DNA of 64,000 nt from Anagrus nilaparvatae (lineage: Eukaryota; Arthropoda; Insecta; Hymenoptera; Mymaridae), in NCBI GenBank assembly GCA_022575985.1, contig JAKSXM010000007.1, positions 64,572,501 to 64,636,500 on the forward strand, read 5' to 3'. A program made the position numbers and the translations under genes. The notes beneath the pieces were generated by a model. That model searched no databases. It had not been told where the DNA came from and saw only the letters and a list, made by a program, of their open reading frames with translations. Below are positions 32,701 to 40,216 of the stretch, one piece after another (position 1 is the stretch's first letter; every line of letters begins with the position of its first letter).

Positions 32701-33199
32701 CGCTGAATAAATAAATATAAATTAAGAAAATTTTGACATGTATATATAAATATCATAAATAATATATAAATTAAAATTAAAAGAAACAAAAATTTTTTTC
32801 TCAATTTTATTGCACTCTTTTTTTTTTTGTCTACTTTTCTATAAATGTTGTGTTACTTTGTGTATTTTTATGATTTTCTTTATCTCCCTCTTTTCGAACA
32901 ATAGCATCAGGTGTTACAGGGCAGCAGACCAACAGCAACTACAGCAACAACCACAACAGCAGATAGTACCAGTGATAAGACATCAGGTTCAACATCATGG
33001 ACACCATCATCATCATCATCATCACCATCATCATCATCAACCAATATTACAACAGCAACAATCAGTACAACAACCACATCATCATCATCATCATCATCAT
33101 CATAGTGTTGAAGTACAACAACATTTTGGTTTACCAATACTCAGTGTTTCAGAACCAAGTCCTCCTGATGAACTTGAAAAAGCTGAAGATTATTTGTAG
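8630..33199 (+). CDS. Gene span: FNDC4/5-like membrane protein with FN3 domain (5' part missing)
   Basis: Eight exons with GT/AG borders join in phase: 8630-8769, 8901-8998, 9191-9391, 25203-25373, 26619-26738, 28024-28313, 29452-29601 and 32920-33199 (stop TAG). They give 482 codons after one leading base. The product starts with the last strands of an FN3 domain (pattern LNNLHADTQYQL...TAVKQG), then a Pro-rich linker, one transmembrane helix with WAGAIALF, and a long tail of Ser/Thr, acidic Ser, Gln/His and a conserved-looking end LEKAEDYL. FNDC4/FNDC5 (irisin precursor) of vertebrates have FN3, then a helix containing WAGVIALF, then a short tail; the match is from memory. A cell-surface role is inferred. 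Upstream exons were not found. A long intron (9392-25202) is filled with transposable elements. Confidence 0.75.
8901..8998 (+). CDS. Exon: proline-rich extracellular stalk
   Basis: Acceptor TTTTTTAG ends at 8900; donor ACG/GTAACA follows 8998. Completes a Glu codon from the previous exon and encodes EPPRTSPQQDSSVTGVPIPP followed by more prolines and SVNQPKTYLT. It links the FN3 domain to the membrane helix. Ends in phase 0. Confidence 0.8.
9191..9391 (+). CDS. Exon: transmembrane helix
   Basis: Acceptor GATTACAG ends at 9190; donor CAG/GTAAAT follows 9391; 67 codons, phase 0 at both ends. Residues 5-25 form a hydrophobic helix (EVGIVVVVLIFWAGAIALFF) followed by positive residues (NRWGKIR), so the following tail should be cytosolic by the positive-inside rule. 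The WAGAIALF run is the best link to FNDC4/FNDC5. Confidence 0.85.
9723..10826. mobile_element. 1.1-kb near-complete palindrome (foldback element)
   Basis: The left end GGGCACGTTCAGGGAAGAAC is mirrored at the right end (GGGCACATCCAGGAAAGAAC when reversed). Inversion continues for about 450 bp per arm, e.g. CCCACAAT near 10170 against ATTGTGGGCGCTC near 10375, leaving a loop of about 200 bp. It lies in the large intron of the FN3 gene. Shares the motif around GACCGGAAGTCAAGTTC with the 4840-5469 element. No transposase. Confidence 0.8.
11084..11689. mobile_element. 606-bp foldback inserted in the left arm of the 11010-13890 element
   Basis: Ends AAATAAGCCTCCACGTCATT and, reversed, AAATAAGCATCCACGTCATT. 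Inversion continues inward through GCTCATAAGG, CAGTCCTCGATTTTT and the TCATTTTTCTTAC / TAAGAATAATGAAAG stretches to a short centre. It separates sequences that are contiguous in the opposite outer arm at about 13760-13815, apart from a missing block of about 40 bp. No ORF. Confidence 0.65.
11914..13121. mobile_element. Solo LTR, gypsy-type
   Basis: Begins TGTGACGGGGGCCGTCAC and ends AACATCACA, the TG...CA inverted ends of LTRs. It is flanked on both sides by TAAC (11910-11913 and 13122-13125), a 4-bp target duplication as typical for Ty3/gypsy elements. Contains a purine-rich GA tract, a CT tract, a GC-richer block at about 12065-12165 and an ATTAAATAAATTTATT stretch near the end that could serve polyadenylation. 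No internal gag/pol is adjacent, so it is a recombined solo LTR. Strand is not settled. Confidence 0.7.
13900..16408. other. Intronic AT-rich DNA without supported gene
   Basis: No exon of the FN3 gene is recognised here. A minus-strand open frame of 66 codons (16059-16259) is less AT-rich than its surroundings and begins KKMDLYHTALKSQL, but it matches nothing I know and lacks supporting splice context. It may be a decayed TE fragment. The remainder is homopolymer-rich. Confidence 0.5.
16409..16439 (+). repeat. Left copy of a 31-bp direct repeat (candidate target-site duplication)
   Basis: The 31 bases starting TGAATTAAGATACTTGC recur exactly at 21351-21381. Everything between (16440-21350) is transposon-derived, and the right copy abuts the 5'-truncated end of a minus-strand R2-type LINE. 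A long duplication of this kind is expected from target-primed reverse transcription. Confidence 0.75.
16638..17463 (+). mobile_element. Truncated pogo/Tigger-type DNA transposon
   Basis: The left end CAGTAAACTCGCGATATAAT follows a TA dinucleotide (16636-16637), as in pogo-like Tc1/mariner relatives. The ORF at 16791-17120 supplies the transposase N-terminus. The DDE catalytic part is absent: the ORF stops after 109 residues and is followed by AT-rich filler. Sequences near 17372-17445 (TTCGTTATATTAAGAG, then CGCGATATACCGAAC) are related to the left end but the right terminus is degenerate. The LINE poly(A) tract starts at once beyond it. Confidence 0.6.
16791..17120 (+). pseudogene. Tigger/CENP-B-type transposase, N-terminal fragment
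   Basis: 109 residues starting MPKRKCLDHNTKLKNLEEVD. Residues 8-50 fit a CENP-B N-terminal helix-turn-helix (KSKTEIAASFNLPKSSLSTI), which binds terminal repeats. Residues 65-109 (FEDLKELLSAWFKEVRES...IIKDKAFRIAQEL) begin a second CENP-B-type HTH. Full Tigger proteins run to 400 residues or more with a DDE domain; that part is missing. Base composition is AT-rich like its neighbours. It may still encode a DNA-binding fragment, but I infer no function. Confidence 0.65.
17735..18017 (-). pseudogene. C-terminal part of the split LINE ORF
   Basis: Continues the reverse transcriptase ORF on the other side of the insert: VNIYNILNNGKPSYLKEKIK, PSRNLRPKNRPHLVVETSTN, LSFWNSLPEKIRLSSSVEVF and KSSLHQHL to a stop. 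The WNSLPxxIR...FK..L..HL ending is the usual C-terminus of jockey/CR1 LINE proteins. Removing the insert together with one copy of its 4-bp target duplication restores the frame. Confidence 0.8.
18018..18611. mobile_element. 594-bp inverted-repeat element with AACA target duplication
   Basis: Ends are perfect 30-bp inverted repeats starting CTGCCGTACAGGAGTAAAAA. AACA flanks both sides (18014-18017, 18612-18615). The same end motif recurs inside: forward at about 18252 and 18363 (CTGCCGTACAGGAGAAGAAA), inverted at about 18305-18334, and with AATATCTCGAGATATGCAT next to several copies. It looks like a cluster of partial copies of one terminal sequence. No transposase. A 4-bp duplication with a CTGCC end does not fit a superfamily I can name with confidence. 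Confidence 0.8.
18543..19917 (-). pseudogene. Non-LTR reverse transcriptase, N-terminal part of the split ORF
   Basis: The reading frame carries reverse transcriptase blocks in order: SVGPDGIS, PVAKNPNPTTPADFSPISLL, LLLDLSKAFDRVSHDILL (first catalytic Asp), [28 protein letters not shown] (catalytic DD), KSNFMIFGKK, and the thumb LGLLIDQDMKWRSHI. The frame is intact up to ...LGAKYLSAV at about 18617, where the inserted element replaces the genuine continuation. The residues after that point (PYRSKKAISRDF) come from the insert. Catalytic residues are intact, so the LINE is fairly young. Confidence 0.85.
20029..20560 (-). pseudogene. R2-clade LINE C-terminus: zinc knuckle and restriction-like endonuclease
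   Basis: Minus-strand frame with NRCRKFVRPQETLPHVIGHC...RRRHNNIQDRLVKAL, which corresponds to the CCHC knuckle of R2-type LINEs with the second Cys replaced (CRKF). Then LLRPEIVIRDDVKRKIMIIN, the endonuclease core, where the expected PD is PE and the Asp of the IVDV strand is Asn. Stop at 20029. These changes predict loss of endonuclease activity. Upstream (20560-20860) the frame is scrambled. Confidence 0.65.
20864..21350 (-). pseudogene. R2-clade LINE: end of reverse transcriptase and linker
   Basis: The frame reads YQHLGTPAG, then LAKINDSLLAPWEKLDAMLN, ILPRLYFLLQGANV, WMRLPQRSSAEVIFLP and GGEGLLPLAIM, the order seen after the catalytic core in R2/R4-type elements (LAPWQKL, ILPRL, LP.RSS). 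The polymerase core itself is missing: the element is 5'-truncated right at the 31-bp direct repeat. Separated from the endonuclease part by a frame-disrupted stretch. Confidence 0.65.
21351..21381 (+). repeat. Right copy of the 31-bp direct repeat
   Basis: Exact repeat of 16409-16439. It abuts the truncated 5' end of the R2-type LINE (CACCACCTGTG/TGAATTAAG), as expected for the far-side target duplication. Confidence 0.75.
21382..22286. other. Intronic AT-rich DNA, nothing recognised
   Basis: No exon, repeat or RNA gene supported. Part of the large intron of the FN3 gene. Confidence 0.5.
22287..22500. mobile_element. 214-bp Tc1/mariner-like MITE (hairpin)
   Basis: Perfect inverted ends CACTGAGAAAACACGATGAG, flanked by TA on both sides (22285-22286, 22501-22502). 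The arms continue inward (GTCAATTCAGGAAAAAAAAA on both sides, inverted) to a GCGCGCGC centre near 22403, so the element can fold almost completely. Lies in the large intron of the FN3 gene. Confidence 0.85.
22501..24660. other. Intronic AT-rich DNA with a one-sided hAT-like end
   Basis: Mostly without recognisable content. At 22740-22935 several TATCGATAA/ATCGTTAT motifs end in ATATGCCCATCACTG; reversed this is CAGTGATGGGCATAT, like the ends of many hAT elements, but I find no partner end. TA microsatellites follow at about 24580-24660. Confidence 0.4.
24699..24815 (+). CDS. Candidate alternative last exon, cysteine-rich
   Basis: After the acceptor-like GGATGCAG (ending 24698) a frame encodes CGVGGCCILEQCFRCPRRSR, then NERECGCQFALLHSADNT and TGA, with AATAAATAATA shortly after (24830). 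Base composition is clearly less AT-rich than the surroundings. Phase 0 would join directly to the transmembrane exon (9191-9391), giving a short Cys-rich cytoplasmic tail instead of the long one. No donor allows it to be an internal exon without the stop. Two adjacent Cys could be lipidated; that is inference. It may instead belong to an unrelated transcript. Confidence 0.4.
   Translation, partial: CGVGGCCILEQCFRCPRRSRNERECGCQFALLHSADNT
25203..25373 (+). CDS. Exon: Ser/Thr-rich cytoplasmic segment
   Basis: Acceptor ATCTACAG ends at 25202, donor CAG/GTCCGT follows 25373; 57 codons, phase 0 at both ends. Starts HELRVFHTIS, has a Thr/Ser run from ACA/ACT triplets, and ends DRKKFYLARRSRSSQGATLM then AYHQ, a basic patch. 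Confidence 0.75.
25438..26047. mobile_element. 610-bp hAT-like TIR element in intron
   Basis: Left end AGGGGTATGCGAGGGTCAGG; right end reversed AGGGGTGTGCGAGGTTACG. The inversion is short (about 15-30 bp). The right end motif CGCACACCCCTA also ends each unit of the tandem array at 40.9-42.6 kb, so the two share a terminal family. No clear target duplication. Confidence 0.5.
26619..26738 (+). CDS. Exon: cytoplasmic segment HLHWSNHHVD
   Basis: Acceptor TTTTTTAG ends at 26618, donor CAG/GTATAT follows 26738; 40 codons, phase 0 at both ends. Encodes HLHWSNHHVDSEESQTATNW and PKTTRPRVNSAIDVAGFLSQ. No known motif. Flanking introns are AT-rich with TA repeats. Confidence 0.75.
28024..28313 (+). CDS. 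Exon: acidic, serine-rich segment
   Basis: Acceptor TTATTACAG ends at 28023; donor TCCAG/GTAATT follows 28313; ends in phase 2. Starts EFLRRHGSTSRLCRKVRSAD, then a run of Asp/Glu/Ser (DGSTDENGDRESFLKSNQDD SEEKSDDTE...), probably disordered. The longest internal exon and plainly coding by composition. Confidence 0.8.
29452..29601 (+). CDS. Exon: basic segment with optional stop at its donor
   Basis: Acceptor CTTTTTAG ends at 29451; donor GAGAG/GTGAAG follows 29601. Encodes (R)DTSSSIISKKATSLKGAK, RFAGWRSAAITNNSRDYVRC and PINSQSTSIDE, then AG + G = Arg across the junction. If the intron is retained the next triplet is TGA, so an unspliced transcript would stop right after STSIDER. Phase 2 at the donor. 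Confidence 0.75.
29914..30420. mobile_element. 507-bp pogo-like MITE
   Basis: Left end CAGTAGAACTTCGATAATTT, right end reversed GAGTAGAACTTCGATAGTTT, with TA on both flanks (29912-29913 and 30421-30422). The interior is AT-rich with no transposase. In the last large intron of the FN3 gene. Confidence 0.7.
31580..31978. mobile_element. 399-bp Tc1-like palindromic MITE
   Basis: Ends CACAGAAAGAGGTTTGAACC in inverted orientation with a TA target duplication (31578-31579, 31979-31980). Arms of about 165 bp are almost perfectly complementary (e.g. GGAACCGAATATTACTCTTA in both). It sits inside older, weakly inverted sequence: TCAGGGATGAC near 31222 and ATATCAGGGATAACG (reversed) near 32255. Confidence 0.85.
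32920..33199 (+). CDS. Last coding exon: Gln- and His-rich tail
   Basis: The acceptor GTTACAG ends at 32919; two alternative acceptors (ATAG ending 32904, CATCAG ending 32910) would give the same phase and add 5 or 3 residues. The frame encodes AADQQQLQQQPQQQIVPVIR, then two His runs from CAT/CAC triplets, then HFGLPILSVSEPSPPDELEK AEDYL and TAG. I chose this frame because it closes all eight exons in phase (1 + 483 codons) and ends in non-repetitive, conserved-looking sequence. Other frames here stay open only because of the CAT and CAA repeats. Confidence 0.75.
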
Positions 33200-33210
33200 G
33201 GAATGCTGCC

Positions 33211-33236
33211 CGAGAAGTTAAATAAAGAACTTCTCG
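33211..33236 (+). terminator. Hairpin with polyadenylation signal in its loop
   Basis: Starting 12 bases after the stop codon, CGAGAAGTT and AACTTCTCG form a perfect 9-bp stem around the 8-base loop AAATAAAG, which contains AATAAA. Further AATAAA/ATTAAA motifs lie downstream (33318, 33437), so it need not be the used site. Confidence 0.7.
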
Positions 33237-34996
33237 TTTAAATTTGCACAAAAAAAAAATGTAGAAAATTATGGGAACAAAAAAAAACAGAATTGCGATT
33301 GTTTTTATTCAAAAAATAAAATAAAGACACCAATATGATACGTCAATTAAATGTCAATCGCAAAAAAAAAATATATATATATATAACCAAAATAATTTTA
33401 TTGTAAATATTAAAAAAAAATTCATATCTAGTCTTAAATAAAAAAATATTTTAAAGGAGACCAATAATGGACCATTATTTTAAATTTAAAAAAAATACTC
33501 TAAAAAAAATTATTATTAAAAAATTATTTATGACATAGATTATATTTATATAGCCTAGAATATATATAAATAGCTCCTGTCTAGTTACATAGAAAAATAA
33601 AATTATATATTTAAAGTATATAGACTATCTATTTGTTGGTCTATAATAATATTAGCTTGGTTAATAGTTTGTTTTTTAAAAAATGTTATAATTTTTTGGG
33701 TTTGAAATTGGTACTTTTTATCAAAATTTATGAAATTTTTTTGCATTAATTTATCAATTATATATGGACCTAAATTAAAGATAAGCAATTAAAAATCTAA
33801 AAAATTTTATAAATTTCGATAAAAAAATACCAATTTTTATCAAAAAAAATCCAAATTCCAAAAATAAACTAAATCAAGTTAAAATGAAACGTAACAAAAT
33901 GCCAAGTTAAATTTCTTTAAAAAGAAAAAAATAAAATAAAAAAAGTACAGTATTGTGTCGTGTTGCACATATTATTATATTATGTGTAAAGACAAATCGA
34001 TAGTGTAACCTTATATGTATTTAAACTATAACATACAACGCTAATTCTAAATATCCCATCTCTCTCTCTTTTAATGTATGTTACAATTGTATTTATCATT
34101 GATCCATTAAATTCTAATTCCTATAAAACAATTTTGTTGTCTTTTTTTTCTTTTTTTTTGTATTTAAATACATACAACAATATTATGTAACATGTATTTG
34201 TCAATTATATATGTATGAAATGTAAACTTGGTATTATTGTTAACGAATTATTTATTTTTTTTTTTTAATTTAAATAATTTTTTATATTCACTTTTGTTAT
34301 CTATAAATTTTATTTTTTTGCAATTATATATATATACTGAAAAACACTTTTAAAATTTGTATGATATTCTATTAGAATTTTATATATAAAAAACTGTTAT
34401 ATAACACAATATCTACTAAATTAATTAGAATTGTATATATATATAGATATATTTATATTTATAATGAATATATTATGATTAGTTCCATTTTAAAACAAGT
34501 AGTACAAGTAAATATATGGGTAAACATTAAAAATTATTGAAATAAGCTTATTTGCCCTGCAATTTTTTATGCTACATTGATAATATCAGTGATGAAAGCA
34601 AGTAATTACACATATTTTTCTAAAATTTATACTTTTAACATGCATGGATCATGATTTCCATTCGACGTAGTAAATTTCACTCAAAATTCAGTATTTTTTT
34701 AGGCAATATTTTTGGTGGAATGTTAAGTTTTCAGCCTATGATTAGAGTATTATCGATTATAGGAAATTAAAGAAAATAAAAGAAAACCAAAAAAAATTGG
34801 TTTTTTAGGTTTTTAGGGAGTCTCATGAAGCCTAGAGGTCTAATTCAATTGAGAATCCGTGAGTTTTTTGATAATTTTTCGGACGCTACTACTAAGGTTC
34901 GGTTTGGTTTCCATAATCTTTCTGTACATTTTCAAAATTTAAATATTTGGTATTTGTTATTTGTTTAAGCTCCATTCTGAACTCCATAGATGGTAG
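33237..34996. other. 3' UTR and AT-rich intergenic DNA
   Basis: Probably the 3' UTR of the FN3 gene in its first part (several AATAAA motifs to about 33445), then AT-rich sequence with a CT tract at 34060. No further gene seen. Confidence 0.4.
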
Positions 34997-35045
34997 TTGT
35001 TAGTGACCTCTGTCAACTCCATGTTTTGACAGAGGTCACTAACAA
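34997..35045. repeat. Perfect 20-bp stem hairpin
   Basis: TTGTTAGTGACCTCTGTCAA (34997-35016) and its exact complement (35026-35045) are separated by the 9-base loop CTCCATGTT. The stem has mixed base composition, unlike the AT-rich background. It could be a small inverted-repeat element, a terminal structure of the neighbouring SINE-like unit, or a transcribed hairpin. Confidence 0.8.
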
Positions 35046-35139
35046 TTGCCCATGCCAGTCACATCGTACAACATTTTAATTTTTCTATTTATTTATCTAT
35101 TTTAATGGGTTGATGGATGTGAAAGTAATATAGTGTTAT

Positions 35140-35372
35140 TGTATAATGTTTGAGTGCCAGTGTAGCTGACGTGAGCATTTAGCCTATATGGTCCAGGAAG
35201 TTCGCGACTTCTCGCAAACCCCGCGCTGGCTTTTAGTGCCCTAGAAGCGCTGCAAACTGCGTTATCTGCATAAAGTTAATTTTTTTTTTTAACATTGTTG
35301 TTGATATATCCGGAAATCGAACCACGGACCTTCAAGTCCAACGCCCTAACCACAGAACTACCGAGACTCGAC
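35140..35372 (-). mobile_element. tRNA-derived SINE candidate
   Basis: On the minus strand, 35372 to 35310 reads as a tRNA-like head: CGGTAGTTCTGTGGTTAGGGCG (A-box region), GGACTTGAAGGTCC (anticodon arm, TGA in the loop) and GTGGTTCGATTTCC (B box). It is followed by CGGATATATCAACAACAATG, an A-run and a GC-richer body (35275 down to about 35150). Head plus unrelated body is the SINE plan. The far border is not defined; no target duplication was identified. Confidence 0.5.
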
Positions 35373-38300
35373 TTCAAAATTTAAGTGTTTAATTCATAAA
35401 ATTTCCTTTTAATTCGAGTCTGTCGGTATAAATACTTACTGAATTAAAATGGAATTATTCATAAAAAGAAAAAAAAGTATATTTAATTTATATTTGCTTC
35501 CAATACGCATAATTAAATAGTAAATTAAAAAAAATTTGCAACGATTTTTATTAAATTAAAAATAGTCTTATTTTTTTATAAATATTACATAGAACAAATT
35601 TCAACAAAAAAAAAAATAATTTTTAATTTTTTAAAAACATAATATAATTCATTCAACGAAATTTATAAATATAACCATTAATTATGTATTTAATATATAT
35701 TGTATAAAAAATAAAACGAAAATTATTTATATTAAGTACCTTATAAAAAAATAATTAATTAGTTAGTTAATAATTAAATATAAATAATTTTTTTATACAT
35801 ACAAAATAATGAAAAAAAAAAAGTAATTTTTTTATAAAAAATTTAAAAAAGTAGGTAATTATGTATAATTCTTATATGACCAAAAAAAATAATCTCTCTA
35901 TATATATTATATTTAAAAAATTAATATACTTTGTGATATATACTAGACTGGATGTTATATTTTTAAAATTTTTACTTGTTTTCAGCTAGATAAATGTAAA
36001 AATAAACAATATTTTAGTTGATATTTTGTATCAATTAAAAAGATGTGCGGTTATCTGAATGTGATAATTAAAATTAGTTTCACTGATTTGACTTTAGAAA
36101 TTTTTTTTTCGTTAGGTTTGGAGCGCTTTTCAATTTAAAATTCGAAAATTTAAAAAAAAAGCACGGTTTTTAATGCAAATGGTACCTGAAATCTAATCCA
36201 ATCTAAAACATCTGACAAAAAATCCAAATAGCCACATCTCTAATTGGGACCCATAAAATTAATTGTAAATTTAATTTTAATTTTACTTAATTATTTATTT
36301 TGGATTTATTAGCATCCTCTAACTCCCAAAAAAATTTTCTATTATAACACCCAGTCTAATATATATATTTACAAATACATATTATATATAAATTTGGTCC
36401 AAAAAATACATATAAAATAGAAAAAAAAAGTTAATTATTTTATAAATATACTATAATTAAAAATGACCAAATTATAAAAATGTTATAAAATTCAATTATA
36501 TACTAAAGACTTTTCCTATAAAAATCTAGTTAATTAATATATTAAAACAAATACTCAAAAAAATATTATACTAAAAATAATATTCTAATACTTGGTAACA
36601 AATAAAATATTTTAATCCGTTCACTAAATTTTTTTAATTCGACCATCTAATCTTGGAAAATCCGACCAAAAAAGTGAGGTTTTAGTGGTTGTAATATGTA
36701 AAAATTACTATTTACTGACTGTAACCACTAAAATCATTAATTTACTTTTAGTGCGGTCTGTTTTTTATTATTTCAGCTTAAAGTTATGTCAAAAAAAGAT
36801 TCAAAAAAATTTAATTATTTAGTTTCTTCACTTAAAATAGAAATTTAATTTGGCCTTAAAAATTTGAAGTCTGTGTAATAACATAATTAAAATTTTCTCC
36901 AAAAAAGAAAAAAAAATGATTAAAATTATAAGTGTTTGTATTTATTATAAAAAAAAAACTAATGCAGTGTACAAAAAAAAATGAAAAAAAAATAAAAATA
37001 ATTAATGTATTTTTTAATAATATTAAAAAAAAATTTAAGATTTTATTTTTTCTAAAAAAATTTCCTAAATGCAATTTTTTCAGGTAAGATTTTTCTTTCC
37101 AGTTAAAAAAAGGGAAAATAAAAAAATTAAAACCTTGTACTGTTACAATAAAGGTGCATCAAACGGAAAATTATTGATTTCAATAAATGTGTATGTAATA
37201 CATTATACTCTGACACACACTAATCAATTATTTAAGTGGTTAGATATAATATATAGAATATTGCATTATACACAATATGCTACTGTTACATATATTACAT
37301 TATCAAAATTTTTGAAGGTTATTTTTCGAGATTAAGATAAAAAGAATTTAATTTTATTTTTTATATACACGGAAAAAAAATTGGTGGAAATCAAAACTAA
37401 CTCATTAGTTAAATTAGGGTATGTGATATTTGAATTGGTGAATTTAATTTACCGACATGGTATAATCTTTGTTAATGTCAAAGTCCTCGTACGGATTTAT
37501 TTTGTAAAGTTATTTTCAAAGTTAAGTTTTTAAAAAATAGAATTGAAGTACGGAAAAACTTTATTTCATTAAAATAATTTTCATCAAAATAAATTTTATA
37601 AAAATAGATTTGAACCTATAATTATAACTGGAATATTTGAGCTTTTTAACTAGGGAAGTAAATTTAGGACGGGTTCTGTGACCTGTTTTGTGGTTTTATC
37701 CCGGAATCTCGCATATTAAATATTTTACAACTATATTAAACAACGCCGTGCTTGAAATTTGCATGTTTTAACAATATTAACCACATCAATACGTTTTATA
37801 TTGTACTCGATATTTATTAATGTATCCACTGACAATTTTAAAATGACAAAAAAAATTGTCTTTTTTACTTCTACGCATCAAATAACTTACGTACTTCCTT
37901 TTTTATAAACAAAAAACAAAATAGACTTTGAAATTGCATGCAATTTTATGCACAAAAGAATGTAACGAGTTAGTATGAAAAGTTGAATCCTGTGCATTGA
38001 GACGTGATTCCTCATATGGTTTACCGCCAAAATCAAAAATAATAATCACCTGAGGGTGAACATCCGAGTAAAATTGCATATTTAAAATCAATCAGATAGA
38101 GACGGACAACGTAGCAGCAGAAAATGTTCAACGAATGAATTTTTAAAATAATATTTTATTAAATAAAAGTTTGTATATTTTGTTTAATAAATGTTTTTCA
38201 ATATTTTTTTGATTTCATCGAGTAATCTATGTTTTGACACATTCACAAAAATTCTATAAAAATTTTAAACATTTTATACAGTTTCCAATAAGTTATAAAA

Positions 38301-38980
38301 ATTTCCCGGAAATTGATTCTTTAAATCACTTTTTTATTTGTAAAGAAAATCAAAATTTTAGTAACTAATTGTGCAGAAATAAAATATATATATTGAAAAT
38401 AAAAAAAAACTACGTACTTTACGTATCATTAAAACAAACGTAAAATCATTAAATCGTACGTAATTTTATATAGAAAAATTTACGAACTCAAGCTCCTCAA
38501 GCTACAATTAAAACTTCAAAATATATATCTGGTTAGGGTACAGAAAATACCTAAACTATTTACGGTCGCCACCTAGCTAATTCATGATACTTCCAAACAC
38601 CAATATCTGGGAAACTAGGAAACCAGGCTGAATGTAGGAAGGAGTTAGGCTAACTCAAATAAGCACTTTATTTAATTTGACAATTATGTTTTATTATTAT
38701 AATACTTATGTACTCTTGAGAAGCCAGAGTTGCACTGGCGGCTACATTGCCCCTACTCTACCAACTCCAAAATATACTTTTACGCATGAGGCCCTCTATG
38801 TACCCTTACAATCTTACAAAACATGTGCAAGTAACTATAAATATCAATAAATATCCATAAACTGCAGGTAATTTGGGATTTTAAAACATAATTTTTTAGT
38901 ATTATTTCCTTAAATTTTTTTCTGAGATCACGTTTATTTATATGATTACTACTCCGTCAAATCATTGTTTTGGTTGTATA
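35373..38980. other. AT-rich intergenic DNA
   Basis: No gene supported. A possible small TIR element at 36041-36242 (AGATGTGCGGTTATCTGAAT against, reversed, AGATGTGGCTATTTGGATTT) is the only structure noted. Around 38560-38800 there is less AT-rich sequence (GCACTGGCGGCTACATTGCC) that I could not assign; it might be a fragment of an LTR. Confidence 0.4.
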
Positions 38981-39109
38981 GTTTGTGACGACCACCAGAT
39001 TTGGTCTACTATAGGTTATTTTGGTCACTGAACTTGAAAACCAGGATTTTTTCTATGAGATATTGGGGCTTCACCCTTATATTTAAAGAGCTACCCCTAA
39101 AAATGGGTA

Positions 39110-39350
39110 TTTTTGAAGTATTCAAAGTCCCCAGATTTGGCCCTTGTGGGTTTTTGTGTCGTTATTCACGAATTTCGGGGTCCTGTTTACTAAAAATTGG
39201 CGCTTCATCCTTAAATTTGCAAAAACCCCTTTTTACTGCAATATAAGGGTGAAGCGCCAATTTTTAGTACGTAGGACCTCGATATTCGTGATTAGCGACC
39301 CAAAAAACTCATGTGGACCAAATCTGGACACGGAAAGCACAAAAATAGCA
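39110..39350. repeat. Palindrome related to the interior of the 56.5-58.9 kb element
   Basis: CAGATTTGGCCCTTGTGGGT, then AAAATTGGCGCTTCATCCTT, are mirrored by GGTGAAGCGCCAATTTTTAG and GGACCAAATCTGG. The same phrases (GGTCGCTAATCACGAATTTC, AAAATTGGC.CTT.ACCCT, CAAAT/CTGGACA) occur many times between 56760 and 58700. A partial copy of that family. Confidence 0.65.
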
Positions 39351-39833
39351 AAAATACTACTTTTACAATTTTTTGATGAAAATAAGTTTAACGGATCAAC
39401 AAAATTTTGTACAAGCTCCAATTTGTTACTTAATTTTTTCCTTTGAACTATTTTCGAGTTAGAGGGTACAAATATGATGATAATAACAGACTTTTATTTA
39501 AAAACCTAAAACTGGGACTCTGATTTTAAATTTTAATTATCACATCTGGCAAAAAAATAATAAAAAAGAAAAAATTACACAATATTTATGAAATTTGGAA
39601 TTTGTACAAAATTTTTGGGACCTTGAAAGTTTATATTTATAAAAATTGTAATTTTAGCAGCAATTTAAAAATTCGTCGTTTTGGGACAAAAATTGATGTT
39701 CAATTTATTGAGTATACTGAAAAAAAACCTAGTGATACAAACCTTGAAAGGAGATTATACAAAAAAAATATCAATAAGAAGTATTTCAGGGTGGCCACGG
39801 AACTGAAATTTTGAAATATCCTGACTTTCCATG

Positions 39834-40216
39834 CACTGTAAAAAGTAACTTTTTTATATTAACAAAAAAATTAGTAAATTTTCGAAAAAATTTGTAAATA
39901 TTCGAAAAAAATCGTATATTTAATAAATTTAGTATATTAACAAAAGATTCGAGTATTCTGGATCTTTTTTTGTGAATTCGCAAGAAAAATTAATAATTTA
40001 AATTTTTTTTTCGAAAATTTACAAAAAATAGTTGTAAATTTCCGAAAAATAGTTCTGAATTTAGAACTTTTTTCGTAAAATCACAAAAAAAAAGAGATCT
40101 CGAATTTTTCGATAACATACTAAATTTAGTAAATTTACGATTTTTATCGAATATTTACAAAGATTTTTGAAAATTCGCTAAAATTTTGTAAATTTAAGAA
40201 AGTTACTTTTTACAGT
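39834..40216. mobile_element. 383-bp MITE with CACTGTAAAAAGTAACTT ends
   Basis: Perfect inverted ends CACTGTAAAAAGTAACTT. Flanks TGACTTTCC-ATG on the left and TA-ACTTTCC on the right suggest a 7-bp ACTTTCC duplication just outside. The same end family occurs in the arms of the 48973-50060 palindrome. The interior is full of repeated TTCGAAAAAA and AAATTTAC motifs. Confidence 0.65.

Noticed and set aside
32907..33137. Antisense Asp/Val-rich ORF and Ser/Thr-rich ORFs in the last FN3 exon
   Set aside because: They stay open only because CAT and CAA repeats contain no stop in those frames; the sense frame closes the exon chain in phase.
38560..38800. Less AT-rich block that could be an LTR on the minus strand
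   Set aside because: No TG...CA borders with a target duplication could be fixed and no primer-binding site or coding region is adjacent.
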